64,000 nucleotides of DNA from Flavobacterium sp. ASW18X (GCF_005144745.1 NZ_SWKK01000011.1:124001-188000); one strand, 5' to 3'. Counted from the stretch's first letter, positions 26,911 through 36,239 are shown. The notes: generated by a model not told the origin, from the sequence alone. Numbers and translations are program-made.

Positions 26911-27818
26911 TAGATTATTTTATTATTCCCCACTTTGGGTTCTTGGCCACGCAAAACGCTATTATCATTAAATAATTTACGTTGATCTATAGCTTCTGGA
27001 TTTAACCAATGTTGATCTTTCATTTTTCCAGAACGCCCAAAGAAATCTAAAGCATTTTGATAACATGTTTTTACCACATCTTCTTTAGCCACTCCGTTTT
27101 GAAGCATTAAGTTAGCAGTTTTAGGCACTGCTAAAGGATCAGACACACCCCAATCCGCAGAGCTATCTACAATAATATTGGTACTGCCATACTTCTTGAC
27201 TACCTCTACCATTCTTTGGTTACCCATTTTGGTCTTTGGGTAAATAGTGAAAGCTGCTATGAACCCCTTATCCAAAACATCCTTTACCGTTTCTTCATTG
27301 TTGTGATCAATAACTACCATCCCTGGGTCCAAACCATGTTCTAGACACACCTCCATACTTTTTAATGTTCCTGCTTTTTTGTCTCGGTGCGGTGTATGCA
27401 CTTGGACCATCATATTAAAGGTCTTGGCTAGCTCTAATTGAGCTCTAAAAAAACGGTCCTCAGCTTCGGTTTGGTCATCATATCCAATTTCACCTATAGC
27501 AACTACATTTTCTTTATGTAAATAAAGCGGTAGCAATTCCATTACTTCTTCTGCCAAGGGCACGTTATTCGCCTCTTTAGAATTTAAACCAATAGTACAG
27601 TAGTGCTTTATACCAAATTGCGATGCTCTAAAGGGCTCCCACCCAACGAGACTACTAAAATAATCTTGAAAGGAGCCCACTTGTGTTCTAGGCTGTCCCA
27701 ACCAGAAAGAAGGCTCAATTACGGCCACAACACCTGCCGCGGCCATAGCTTCGTAATCATCAGTAGTTCTAGCACTCATGTGCACATGTGGGTCAATTAT
27801 CATTAATTTGTCTTCCAT
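26910..27818 (-). CDS. eboB: EboB, TatD-type metal-dependent hydrolase
   Basis: A 302-residue amidohydrolase-like barrel of the TatD group. The metal-binding motif DPHVHM is at residues 9-14; further sites are GEIGYDDQTEAE, VQVHTPHRDKKAGT, VVIDHNNEET and IIVDSSADWG, which together give the expected metal-ligand set. The ATG at 27818 is preferred because it starts directly before the DPHVHM strand and lies 4 bases after the eboA stop; an ATG at 27851 would overlap eboA by 29 bases. The substrate is unknown. Confidence 0.92.
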   Translation of the reverse strand: MEDKLMIIDPHVHMSARTTDDYEAMAAAGVVAVIEPSFWLGQPRTQVGSFQDYFSSLVGWEPFRASQFGIKHYCTIGLNSKEANNVPLAEEVMELLPLYLHKENVVAIGEIGYDDQTEAEDRFFRAQLELAKTFNMMVQVHTPHRDKKAGTLKSMEVCLEHGLDPGMVVIDHNNEETVKDVLDKGFIAAFTIYPKTKMGNQRMVEVVKKYGSTNIIVDSSADWGVSDPLAVPKTANLMLQNGVAKEDVVKTCYQNALDFFGRSGKMKDQHWLNPEAIDQRKLFNDNSVLRGQEPKVGNNKII

Positions 27819-27822
27819 AGGA

Positions 27823-28659
27823 CTATAAGTTTTGCCAAGTAAGAGTGCCATTCTTAGCCTCTTCTAGGTATTCTATATTTATTTGCAATAGCTGTTGTGC
27901 TGCCTTTTTCTTAGAATGATAACAAACTAATGTCGCTGCTCTACGCTCTTTTGCATCTTTACTCTTAAATAGTCGTTCGATATCATCTATAAGAGTTCCG
28001 TCTAAAAAATTGGATACAGGCCTCCAAAATGCGGGGTCAATTGTCCTAGACGCTGCCCATCTTTCGTGGGCATAATCTGAAATAATGCGTGCTAAATCTG
28101 CATTCGCCATTTCATCAACTCCGATAATTTTGGTCAAATCTTGTTGCATGAAGGCCGATTTTAAATACATCTGGTTATATTCCGCTGATGTAAAATATGC
28201 TGACGGGTATGGATTATTTTGAGAAATAGCGTTGAAAACCGTAGCTATATTGGTACGTAAAGCCTCTACAGCAACAAATTTGTAATTTTCTGGTTTAGGC
28301 AGTAATACTAGAAATTTTAAAAAGGTTTCTAATTCGGTGATATCTGCAACTTGGATTAATTTTTGTACTGCACCTTCCATCTTTGGTTCTGCCTCTAAAA
28401 TAGACCTCAACAAAACAATTCTAGATAACTCTAAAAAATTTATTTCTTGAGAAGATAACCATGATGCTTTATCACCTGGGAAAATGTCATATTCTTTAAC
28501 AGTTTCGGCATGTATTTTAGTAGCACATAAGCTGTAAGCTATGTAAAGTTTTTGCTTATTTTGAGTGGCTACTACTTCTGCGATAGCTGTTTGCAACCAG
28601 TTATATTCTTCTGTGGAAAGGCATTTTTTTAAAAGTGTAGTATATACTTCCGTGGTCAA
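27823..28659 (-). CDS. eboA: EboA domain protein
   Basis: A 278-residue, mostly helical, soluble protein that heads the ebo unit. The family has no known activity. The RTIDPAFWRPVSNFLDGTLI segment and the closing KKKAAQQLLQINIEYLEEAKNGTL fit EboA as I recall it. No in-frame ATG exists near the N-terminus and a TAA lies seven codons upstream, so the TTG at 28659 is the likely start. A TATATTTG promoter box is 36 bases upstream. Confidence 0.88.
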   Translation of the reverse strand: MTTEVYTTLLKKCLSTEEYNWLQTAIAEVVATQNKQKLYIAYSLCATKIHAETVKEYDIFPGDKASWLSSQEINFLELSRIVLLRSILEAEPKMEGAVQKLIQVADITELETFLKFLVLLPKPENYKFVAVEALRTNIATVFNAISQNNPYPSAYFTSAEYNQMYLKSAFMQQDLTKIIGVDEMANADLARIISDYAHERWAASRTIDPAFWRPVSNFLDGTLIDDIERLFKSKDAKERRAATLVCYHSKKKAAQQLLQINIEYLEEAKNGTLTWQNL

Positions 28660-28695
28660 TTGGTAGCGTTTTTTGGTTTAATTCTGTTTGTCTTA

Positions 28696-28703
28696 CAAAT
28701 ATA
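28696..28703 (-). promoter_or_regulatory. -7 box of the ebo unit
   Basis: TATATTTG on the minus strand, 36 bases before the TTG start of eboA, fits TAnnTTTG. It lies in the divergent gap with miaE; no consensus TTTG is seen at -33. Confidence 0.5.
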
Positions 28704-28769
28704 ACGAGGGTCTACTTAAAATATTTAATTCTATACAATTATCTTTATCATCCAAAAAAAATGTGATTG

Positions 28770-29351
28770 ATGCTAGGTTTAAAACTCCCTACGGACCCAC
28801 GATGGGTTAACATTGTGGAAATGAATATTGAAGAAATTCTAACGGATCATGCCTATTGTGAACAAAAGGCTGCCAGCATGGCTATTTCCTTAATTGTCGG
28901 ATTTCCAGACCGAACGGAATTGGTAAAAGAAATGATTGCCTTGTCTAGAGAGGAAATGGGTCATTTTAACATGGTACATGAAAAAATTTTAGAACGGAAC
29001 TTAAAATTAGGTAGAGAACGTAAGGATGAGTATGTAATCAAACTGATGCAATTCTTTCCAAAAGGGGGCAGCAAAACCACTCATTTGGTTCATAAATTGT
29101 TATATGCTGCTATGATTGAAGCTCGTAGTTGTGAACGATTTAGGCTACTCTCTGAAAATATTTCTGATACAGATTTAGCGGAATTTTACAGAAAGTTGAT
29201 GGTTAGTGAAGCAAACCATTATACCATGTTTTTAAAGTTTGCAAGACATTATGGCAATCGAGAAGAGGTAGACCAAAAATGGCAAGATTTACTAGATTAT
29301 GAAGCCGAAATAATGAAAGATTTAGGTACCAAGGAAACTATGCATGGCTAG
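28770..29351 (+). CDS. miaE: tRNA-(ms2io6A)-hydroxylase
   Basis: A 193-residue non-heme diiron enzyme that hydroxylates the isopentenyl-modified adenosine at tRNA position 37. The carboxylate-bridged diiron ligands lie in EILTDHAYCEQKA, SREEMGHF, EARSCERF and SEANHYTMF. The ATG at 28770 is preferred over the TTG one codon before it. It is divergent from the ebo unit, with a TATCTTTA box close upstream, and its end overlaps the convergent ppx gene by 14 bases. Confidence 0.95.
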   Translation: MLGLKLPTDPRWVNIVEMNIEEILTDHAYCEQKAASMAISLIVGFPDRTELVKEMIALSREEMGHFNMVHEKILERNLKLGRERKDEYVIKLMQFFPKGGSKTTHLVHKLLYAAMIEARSCERFRLLSENISDTDLAEFYRKLMVSEANHYTMFLKFARHYGNREEVDQKWQDLLDYEAEIMKDLGTKETMHG

Positions 29352-30240
29352 TTTCGCGCTTATAAAGCGTTTTTATCATACCGTCTGACAATCCTATTTT
29401 AGGAACATGAATTTTTTTAGCGCCTGACCACTTAGCCGTATTCAAGAATATTTTTGTAGCCGGCACAATGACATCTGCTCTATCTTGATTAAGTCCAAGT
29501 TCCGATACCCTATCTTCATAACTCATAGCGTCTAAAAAATGATATTGGGCGTTTAACCAAATATAAGATAAAGGCTGTCCCATTTTACGACCAGACATTT
29601 TATGCAACTTATTAATATTACCACCAGAACCTATAATTTCTACATTATCTTTTGCTGCCAAATGTTCTTTTACCCAAGCTTTAACGCCATCCCACACGGA
29701 GTCTATTACTTGGTCATTCAATAAACGTACTGTTCCTATTTTAAAAGATTTAGAAACCACCACTTGATCCCCGTTAAAAACCGTAAATTCTGTGCTCCCC
29801 CCACCAACGTCTACATACAAATAGGTTTTTCCTTTTTGCAATAATTCTTTTAAATCTGTAGATGCAATTATCTTAGCTTCAATTTTACCATCTATTATAT
29901 CTATAGCAACACCCGTTTCTTGTCTAATTTTATCTACCACCTCTAGGCCATTGTTAGCTTCTCTCATGGCAGAAGTAGCACAAGCCCAATAATTTTCTAC
30001 CCCGTATACATCCATCAAAAGTTTAAAAGACTGCATAGCTTTGACCATACGAGCCTGGTTTTTCTCTGAAATTTCGCCTAAAACAAAAGCATCTTCTCCT
30101 AATCTAATAGGCACCCTAATAAGCTCACTTTTTTTAAACTGAACTAATTTTCCCTTTCGTTCTATCACATTTTGCACTAATAAACGTACTGCGTTAGAAC
30201 CAATGTCTATAGCAGCAAATTTTCTAATGTTTATGGCCAT
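29338..30240 (-). CDS. ppx: Ppx/GppA-type exopolyphosphatase
   Basis: A 300-residue protein of the actin-like ASKHA fold that releases phosphate from polyphosphate or hydrolyses pppGpp. The phosphate-binding FAAIDIGSNAVRLLV opens the protein; later GKTYLYVDVGGGSTEFTVF and EIIGSGGNINKL match the family. It is the short form, without the C-terminal HD domain of E. coli Ppx. The ATG directly follows the ppk1 stop, so polyphosphate synthesis and breakdown genes are co-transcribed. Confidence 0.93.
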   Translation of the reverse strand: MAINIRKFAAIDIGSNAVRLLVQNVIERKGKLVQFKKSELIRVPIRLGEDAFVLGEISEKNQARMVKAMQSFKLLMDVYGVENYWACATSAMREANNGLEVVDKIRQETGVAIDIIDGKIEAKIIASTDLKELLQKGKTYLYVDVGGGSTEFTVFNGDQVVVSKSFKIGTVRLLNDQVIDSVWDGVKAWVKEHLAAKDNVEIIGSGGNINKLHKMSGRKMGQPLSYIWLNAQYHFLDAMSYEDRVSELGLNQDRADVIVPATKIFLNTAKWSGAKKIHVPKIGLSDGMIKTLYKRETSHA

Positions 30241-32325
30241 TTATTCTTCTTCTAATTTCTTTTGATAATACTCATAGGTAGCAAATTGAGAGCGAACACG
30301 TGGTTGGTCATCGTCTTTGTAGGCGTTGTCTTGTTTTTCTGAGAATACACGGGCTTTTACGTTATCTTTCCACGAAAGTTCAAATGTATCTATCAATTCT
30401 TGCTTAATATCTTCATCATAAATAGGACAACCAACTTCTACCCTAAATTCAATATTACGAGTCATCCAATCCGCAGAAGAAATATACACCTTTGGGTCTC
30501 CATTATTTCCAAAAATAAATAACCTTGGATGCTCTAAAAATTTATCAACAACACTAATAGCCTCAATATTTTCACTCATTCCTTCCACTCCTGGAATTAA
30601 GCAACAAATACCTCTAATAATCAACTGTACTTTAACCCCTGCTCTACTCGCTTCATACAACTTATCTACCATCTTATAAGAGGTAAAACTGTTCATCTTA
30701 ATACGGATATAGGCCTTTTTACCTGCTTTTGCATTTGCAATTTCGTTATCTATTAATTTAGAAAACTTACTTTGCGTATAGTGAGGTGAAACAATTAAAT
30801 GTTTGTATTTATTTATTTTATAAGTGGTCTCAAAAAATCCAAATACCTTATCTATTTCTTTTAAAATAGCATCGTGAGCGGTAAATAGTGTGTAATCCGT
30901 ATAAATTCTAGCTGTGCTTTCATTAAAATTACCCGTACTTATAAAACCATAAAATTTAACACCAGTCTCCTCTTCTCTTTCTACAAGACAAATTTTACTG
31001 TGTACTTTTAAACCAGGCACCCCAAAGATGAGCTTAATACCTTCATCTTGAAGTTTATTGGCGTAATCTATGTTGGCTCGCTCATCAAAACGGGCTTGCA
31101 ATTCTATCTGAACTGTAACTTCCTTACCATTTTTGACGGCATTAATTAATGCAGCCGCTACTTGACTATTCTTAGCTAAACGATAAATAGTAATCTTAAT
31201 ACTCCTAACATATGGATCTAATGCCGCTTCTTTTAAGAATTTAACCACATAGGAATAGGTGTGATAAGGTGCATAAATCATGTAATCCTTTTGCGCAATC
31301 TTTTCAAAAATACTCCCTTCTAAACTTAGACCTTTTACCGGTAGCGGTTTTATCTTATCGTACAACAAATCTGTTCTACCTAAGCTAGGAAAGCCCATAT
31401 AATCTCTACGATTATGGTATCTACCCCCAGGGATGACACTATCCGTTTCTTCTATCTCCATTTTCTCTTTTAGAAAACGAAGGGTATCTACCTTTATCTT
31501 TTTGTCATAGACAAAACGTACGGGGTCACTAATTTTTCTATGCTCTACACTAGAAGATATTTTCTGTATAAAACTTTTACTTAAATCATTATCAATATCT
31601 AACTCTGCATCCCTAGTAATTTTAATCATATGTGCAGAGATTTCTTTATACTGAAACATGGTAAAAATGCTATCCATACAAAAACGGATAACATCATCTA
31701 ACATAATTATATAGTTTTTACCGTCTTGTTCTGGCAACACCACAAAGCGGTCAATACCTTTTGGAATCTCAATTAACGCATATTGCACCTCATTTCTACG
31801 GTTTAAAAAATTACCTACTTGGTCATTTAAAACCATACGTACCGCTAAATATGCTGCTGTATCTTTTAGTAAAGGAAACTGCCTTAAATTGTTTAAGATA
31901 ATGGTGGTTAAATCTGGGTTTACCTTTTTTAGAAAATACTCCTTTACGAATGGCGCAAGCGCTTCTGGCACCTGCGTTTCATTAATTATGAATATATTTT
32001 CTGTAGCTAACTCGCGTTGTATTTTATTTAGTATTTCTAAACTTTTGGTCTGTTGTTTAATTACAATACGCGTAATTTCTTCTAACAAATCCTTCGCTTT
32101 TTCTCCACCTAAAACGCTTTTACCACTTTTACCTGCATCTACAATACGCTTTACTGTGGCGTAGCGTACTTTAAAAAACTCGTCTAGGTTGTTACTAAAA
32201 ATTCCTAAAAACCGAAGTCTTTCTATTAAAGGCACATCTTTGTCTGCACTTTCTTGCAGCACGCGGTCATTAAAATGTAGCCAGCTAATTTCTCTATTTA
32301 CGTAGTCGTTTTTTGGTTTTGCCAT
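30241..32325 (-). CDS. ppk1: Polyphosphate kinase 1
   Basis: A 694-residue enzyme that makes polyphosphate from ATP. The four-domain layout is visible: N-terminal YVNREISWLHFNDRVLQE, head domain, and two phospholipase-D-like catalytic domains with GLKVHSKICLV (autophosphorylated His) and the second site with FIFGNNGDPKVYISSADWMTRN. YGFISTGNFNESTARIYTD lies between. Length is normal. It sits between sixA and ppx on the same strand, with the stop and start codons of its neighbours adjoining. Confidence 0.97.
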   Translation of the reverse strand: MAKPKNDYVNREISWLHFNDRVLQESADKDVPLIERLRFLGIFSNNLDEFFKVRYATVKRIVDAGKSGKSVLGGEKAKDLLEEITRIVIKQQTKSLEILNKIQRELATENIFIINETQVPEALAPFVKEYFLKKVNPDLTTIILNNLRQFPLLKDTAAYLAVRMVLNDQVGNFLNRRNEVQYALIEIPKGIDRFVVLPEQDGKNYIIMLDDVIRFCMDSIFTMFQYKEISAHMIKITRDAELDIDNDLSKSFIQKISSSVEHRKISDPVRFVYDKKIKVDTLRFLKEKMEIEETDSVIPGGRYHNRRDYMGFPSLGRTDLLYDKIKPLPVKGLSLEGSIFEKIAQKDYMIYAPYHTYSYVVKFLKEAALDPYVRSIKITIYRLAKNSQVAAALINAVKNGKEVTVQIELQARFDERANIDYANKLQDEGIKLIFGVPGLKVHSKICLVEREEETGVKFYGFISTGNFNESTARIYTDYTLFTAHDAILKEIDKVFGFFETTYKINKYKHLIVSPHYTQSKFSKLIDNEIANAKAGKKAYIRIKMNSFTSYKMVDKLYEASRAGVKVQLIIRGICCLIPGVEGMSENIEAISVVDKFLEHPRLFIFGNNGDPKVYISSADWMTRNIEFRVEVGCPIYDEDIKQELIDTFELSWKDNVKARVFSEKQDNAYKDDDQPRVRSQFATYEYYQKKLEEE

Positions 32326-32811
32326 TTATCTTAATTCTTTTGGAAAGATAAGTTTTTCAGTTCTTCCCTTAGTTAGGTCAGTCCACTTTTCTACATCAAA
32401 TGTTATTATTGCCATGCCTGCTGTAGGAAGGTTATCTATATTACTATTTCCCAGAGTGTTTACAAGATGGGTAAAGGCATGGTTGTGTCCAAACAACAGT
32501 ACTGTTTCTAGTTTATTATCTAGTGATTTCACAAAACTAAGTACCTCTTCCCCAGCAAAATCATATAGGTTTTTAACCACCTTAAAATCATTTAAGTTTG
32601 CCTGCATCGTATGCAAAACAATCATTGCTGTGTGTAAAGCCCTATTTGCAGGGCTAGAGAATGCAAAATCTATTGGTAAATCCATCTTTGCCAAAGCTAC
32701 CCCAATATTATTAGCATCAGTGATGCCTCTTTCTTTAAGTGGTCTGTCTTTGTCCGCAACGTCGTAATCCCAAGAGGATTTACCATGGCGTATAAAAATG
32801 ATGCTTTTCAT
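32326..32811 (-). CDS. sixA: SixA-like phosphohistidine phosphatase
   Basis: A 161-residue histidine phosphatase of the phosphoglycerate-mutase-like fold. The catalytic triplet is R8-H9-G10 in IFIRHGKSSWD, with a second His in GHNHAFTHLVNTL. SixA proteins remove phosphate from histidine-containing phosphotransfer domains; the family is broader, so the true substrate here is open. It lies 1 base upstream of the ppk1 start and 3 bases after pdxH, forming one unit with them. Confidence 0.9.
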   Translation of the reverse strand: MKSIIFIRHGKSSWDYDVADKDRPLKERGITDANNIGVALAKMDLPIDFAFSSPANRALHTAMIVLHTMQANLNDFKVVKNLYDFAGEEVLSFVKSLDNKLETVLLFGHNHAFTHLVNTLGNSNIDNLPTAGMAIITFDVEKWTDLTKGRTEKLIFPKELR

Positions 32812-32814
32812 TAT

Positions 32815-33462
32815 TTACGGTTGAAGTCGGTCTATTTTCCAATCATAATCTTTTTGTAACTCAAAACGAATGCGATCATGCAAACGGTTAGGCCTCCCTT
32901 GCCAAAACTCTAGAGAAACTGGCCGCACTAAATACCCTCCCCAATGCTCTGGACGATTTATTTCTTGACCGTCATATTCTTGTTCTAATTGCTGTAACCT
33001 TTCTTCTAATACATCTCTAGAGGTTACAGGTTCACTTTGTTCAGAAACCAAAGCTCCTAATTGGCTACCCCTGGGACGCGACTCAAAATAACCGTCGGAT
33101 AAATTTTCTGCTAGTTTTTCTGCTGTACCCTTAATAATTACTTGACGTTCCAAATTTGGCCAAAAAAAAGAAAGACAAAGATTTGGATTTACAGCAATCG
33201 CTTTACCCTTTTCACTTTTGTAATTGGTGTAAAAAATAAATCCTTCGTGAGTAAACCGCTTCATGAGAACTACCCTACTCTTAGGAAAACCATCTAAACC
33301 AATGGTTGCTACAGTCATGGCGTTAGGCTCATCAACGCCATCGGATGCTTCTACCTCATAAAACCATTGTTGAAATAGTTGCATAGGATTATCACCAATT
33401 TCAGCTTCTGTTAGCTGACTTTTCTGATATGATTTTCTGTAATTACTTAAGTCTTGCTGCAT
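32815..33462 (-). CDS. pdxH: Pyridoxamine/pyridoxine 5'-phosphate oxidase
   Basis: A 215-residue FMN enzyme that makes pyridoxal 5'-phosphate in the last step of vitamin B6 synthesis and salvage. Family blocks are PNAMTVATIGLDGFPKSRVVLMK, GFIFYTNYKSEKGKA, ESRPRGSQLGALVSEQS, and the C-terminal EFWQGRPNRLHDR, which binds FMN and the substrate phosphate. Length is normal. It opens the pdxH-sixA-ppk1-ppx unit. Confidence 0.96.
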   Translation of the reverse strand: MQQDLSNYRKSYQKSQLTEAEIGDNPMQLFQQWFYEVEASDGVDEPNAMTVATIGLDGFPKSRVVLMKRFTHEGFIFYTNYKSEKGKAIAVNPNLCLSFFWPNLERQVIIKGTAEKLAENLSDGYFESRPRGSQLGALVSEQSEPVTSRDVLEERLQQLEQEYDGQEINRPEHWGGYLVRPVSLEFWQGRPNRLHDRIRFELQKDYDWKIDRLQP

Positions 33463-33501
33463 ACTACAAAGTTGGTGAAAAGCATGCAGATTTAAAAGGA
33501 A

Positions 33502-34410
33502 TCAGTTAACAACAAAAGACTTACCGTCTTCTGCCAAAACCACGTTACCAAAAACTGTCTCTGCTTCTTCTTTAAATAGAGTAATAGATTTATAACGCGT
33601 AGAATAATGCCCTAAGACCAATTTTTCAACTTGAGCCATATAAGCTATAGTAGCAGCTTGTTTTGCGGTACTATGTTTAGTTTTTTCTGCTAGATGTGCT
33701 TCTGTTTCTAAAAACGTAGCCTCATGATATAGTAAGTTTACCTTTTTCAATTGTGGCACTATGGCTTCATTATATTTTGTATCACTACAAAAAGCATAAC
33801 TTTTTGGTTTCGGAGGATCAAAAGTAAGTAATTTATTCGCCACTATTTCTCCAGTTTCTAAAACTACGTCTTTGCCTGCCTTAATATTATGGTATTGACT
33901 GCGGTCTACATTATATGACTGTGCTGCTTCGGCATTCAAAGTACGGGCACCTTCCTTCTCTTCAAATAAAAAACCATTGGTATAAATTCTATGTTGCAAT
34001 GGAATTGTAGTTACTTTTACTTTATCATCTTCAAAGATGAGTTGTGGTTCTTTAGACTCTAACTCATGAAAATAAAGTGGGTAATTGGTCCAAGAATCAC
34101 CTAATTTTAATAAAAGTGTTATCGCCTCCTTAATCCCCTTTGGACCATAGATGTGCAATTCTGATTCTCTCCCTAATAGCCTAAAAGTGGACACCAGGCC
34201 TGGCAGACCAAAAAAATGGTCTCCATGTAAATGAGAGATAAAGATGTGTTTTATTCTAGAAAATTTAAGCTTACTCTTTCTTAGCTGCACTTGTGTACCT
34301 TCTCCACAATCAATTAAAAACAAATGATTTTTAATTTCTAATACCTGTGCTGTAGGATTGTTTAAAGTTCGTGGGGTGGCAGAATAACAGCCTAAGATGG
34401 TTAATTTCAT
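33502..34410 (-). CDS. rnz: Ribonuclease Z
   Basis: A 302-residue metallo-beta-lactamase-fold endonuclease that cuts tRNA precursors at the 3' end. The zinc-binding HLHGDH is at residues 60-65; further sites are FCSDTKYNE, LYHEATFLE and LVLGHYSTRY. Length is normal for bacterial RNase Z. The ATG overlaps the preceding gene's stop by 4 bases (ATGA), so its translation is coupled with the STAS-like gene. Confidence 0.96.
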   Translation of the reverse strand: MKLTILGCYSATPRTLNNPTAQVLEIKNHLFLIDCGEGTQVQLRKSKLKFSRIKHIFISHLHGDHFFGLPGLVSTFRLLGRESELHIYGPKGIKEAITLLLKLGDSWTNYPLYFHELESKEPQLIFEDDKVKVTTIPLQHRIYTNGFLFEEKEGARTLNAEAAQSYNVDRSQYHNIKAGKDVVLETGEIVANKLLTFDPPKPKSYAFCSDTKYNEAIVPQLKKVNLLYHEATFLETEAHLAEKTKHSTAKQAATIAYMAQVEKLVLGHYSTRYKSITLFKEEAETVFGNVVLAEDGKSFVVN

Positions 34411-34739
34411 AAATCTAAATCGCGCTCAATTTCTTCCATCTCAATAATATCTTTTGCCTCTTGTAGTGTTGGCACTAAACAGATTTCATCTGGAATTTCT
34501 TCAAAACTTACCTTATTACTCACCAACACAAAAGACTTTTTACGTGCTCTGTGTGTATTAGACAGTTCTAGAAACTCTAAAACATCATCGGGAGACAACT
34601 TGGCAAAAGAAAAAAGATTAATGATCAAATGATCATGTTGTAACTTATCGTAAGCCGATTTTAAATTGTTTAAAAAAGTAGCTAAAGATGCATTTTCTTG
34701 CAAAACAATGGTAGTATTACCTTCTTTATCAAATATCAT
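34407..34739 (-). CDS. STAS-like small protein
   Basis: A 110-residue acidic protein with the alternating strand-helix pattern of a STAS or anti-sigma-antagonist-like domain: LIINLFSFAKLSPDDVLEFL, then SFVLVSNKVSFEEIP. There is no obvious phosphorylatable Ser or Thr in the usual place. In flavobacteria this gene is typically found just before rnz. The ATGA overlap with rnz and the 2-base gap after pyrB show it is part of the pyrR-pyrB-rnz unit. Function unknown. Confidence 0.82.
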   Translation of the reverse strand: MIFDKEGNTTIVLQENASLATFLNNLKSAYDKLQHDHLIINLFSFAKLSPDDVLEFLELSNTHRARKKSFVLVSNKVSFEEIPDEICLVPTLQEAKDIIEMEEIERDLDL

Positions 34740-34741
34740 GG

Positions 34742-35668
34742 CTATTTAATTTTGGAGGCCAAAAGATAGATTACTGCCATCCTTACGGCCACACCGTTTT
34801 CTACTTGATCTAAGATAATGGATTGTCCGGAATCTGCGACATCTGTAGTAATTTCTACCCCCCTGTTAATTGGGCCTGGGTGCATTATAACTATTTCTTT
34901 ATCCAGACTATCTAACAAAGCCTTATTTACGCCATATTGTTGGGTATATTCTCTAGTAGTTGGGAAATAACTAATATCTAGGCGTTCATTTTGTATGCGT
35001 AACATATTGGCCACATCACACCATTCTAAGGCTTTTCTTAAATTGGTTTCTACTTCTACCCCTAAAGACTCTATGTATTTTGGCAGCAATGTTTTAGGCC
35101 CACAAACCTTAACTTCTGCACCTTGTAATTTTAAGGCAAAAATATTGGATAAGGCTACTCTAGAGTGTAAAATATCACCAACAATAACCACCTTTTTACC
35201 CCCAACATCTCCCAGTCTTTCTCTAATTGAATAAGAATCTAACAATGCTTGCGTAGGATGCTCGTGTGCACCATCACCCGCATTTACGATTGCTGCATTT
35301 ACGTGTTTAGATAAAAAGATACCAGCACCGGGATTAGGATGGCGCATGACCACCATATCCACCTTCATGCTCAAGATATTATTTACTGTATCTATTAGTG
35401 TTTCTCCCTTTTTGACAGAAGATTGAGAAGCAGAGAAATTAACTACATCTGCGGATAACCTTTTTTGTGCTAATTCAAAAGAAAGTTTTGTCCTAGTACT
35501 ATTTTCAAAAAAGATGTTGGCTATTGTAATATCTCTAAGCGTAGGGACTTTTTTTATAGACCTATTAATTACTTCTTTAAAATGGTCTGCTGTCTCAAAT
35601 ATCAGGTCTATATCTTTCTTTTTAAGATATTTTATGCCCAATAAATGATTTACAGTTAATTCACTCAT
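34742..35668 (-). CDS. pyrB: Aspartate carbamoyltransferase catalytic subunit
   Basis: A 308-residue enzyme of pyrimidine synthesis that joins carbamoyl phosphate and aspartate. The carbamoyl-phosphate-binding motif STRT is at residues 57-60, followed by GDGAHEHPTQALLDSYSI and MRIQNERLD and MHPGPINRGVEI. There is no regulatory-subunit gene beside it. The ATG overlaps the pyrR stop by 4 bases (ATGA). Confidence 0.97.
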   Translation of the reverse strand: MSELTVNHLLGIKYLKKKDIDLIFETADHFKEVINRSIKKVPTLRDITIANIFFENSTRTKLSFELAQKRLSADVVNFSASQSSVKKGETLIDTVNNILSMKVDMVVMRHPNPGAGIFLSKHVNAAIVNAGDGAHEHPTQALLDSYSIRERLGDVGGKKVVIVGDILHSRVALSNIFALKLQGAEVKVCGPKTLLPKYIESLGVEVETNLRKALEWCDVANMLRIQNERLDISYFPTTREYTQQYGVNKALLDSLDKEIVIMHPGPINRGVEITTDVADSGQSIILDQVENGVAVRMAVIYLLASKIK

Positions 35669-36207
35669 ACTTTTTCTACTAGATAAACGGCATCCTCCCC
35701 ATCATTCTCTTGCCACATTACCTTTACTTTCTCATTATTAATTGCATCAACCTGTCTACCTCTATAATTAGGTTGTATAGGTAAATGTCTACTAAATCTG
35801 CGATCTATAAGCGTTAATAGTTCTATTTGCTTTGGTCTACCAAAAGACTGCACGGCTGTTAGTGCAGACCGTATACTTCTACCTGTATATAAAACGTCAT
35901 CTATAAATACAACACTTTTGTCCTCCACTATAAAATCTATTTTGGTAGAGTTGGCTTCTAATGTTTTATTACCTCTTCTAAAATCGTCTCTATAAAAAGT
36001 AATGTCTAAGAAACCAATTTTTACATTTTTAACCTTGTATTCTTCTTTAAGAATTTTAGCCAATCTTTCTGCAAGATAGGTGCCTCTTGGCTGTATACCG
36101 ATTAGAACTGTTTCTGAAAAATCTAAATGATTTTCTAACAATTGGCAAGCCAAACGATGTAGAATGATGTTTATTTCTTTAGCGGAAAGCAGTATTTTTT
36201 GACTCAT
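35665..36207 (-). CDS. pyrR: PyrR, pyrimidine regulator / uracil phosphoribosyltransferase
   Basis: A 180-residue phosphoribosyltransferase-fold protein. The PRPP-binding loop VVFIDDVLYTGRS is at about residues 99-111 and IQPRGTYLAERLA matches PyrR. In Gram-positive bacteria PyrR controls pyr attenuation; here only the enzymatic or an unknown regulatory role can be inferred, as no attenuator is seen upstream. The ATG at 36207 is used; a GTG at 36225 would lengthen it by 6 residues and lie close to the promoter box. Confidence 0.94.
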   Translation of the reverse strand: MSQKILLSAKEINIILHRLACQLLENHLDFSETVLIGIQPRGTYLAERLAKILKEEYKVKNVKIGFLDITFYRDDFRRGNKTLEANSTKIDFIVEDKSVVFIDDVLYTGRSIRSALTAVQSFGRPKQIELLTLIDRRFSRHLPIQPNYRGRQVDAINNEKVKVMWQENDGEDAVYLVEKV

Positions 36208-36231
36208 TGGCAATTTTTCCAACACTTATTA

Positions 36232-36239
36232 CAAAAGTA
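36232..36239 (-). promoter_or_regulatory. -7 box of the pyrR unit
   Basis: TACTTTTG on the minus strand fits TAnnTTTG and ends 24 bases before the pyrR ATG. It sits between the rpsA terminator and pyrR. The leader would be under 20 bases, too short for a PyrR-type attenuator. Confidence 0.5.
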
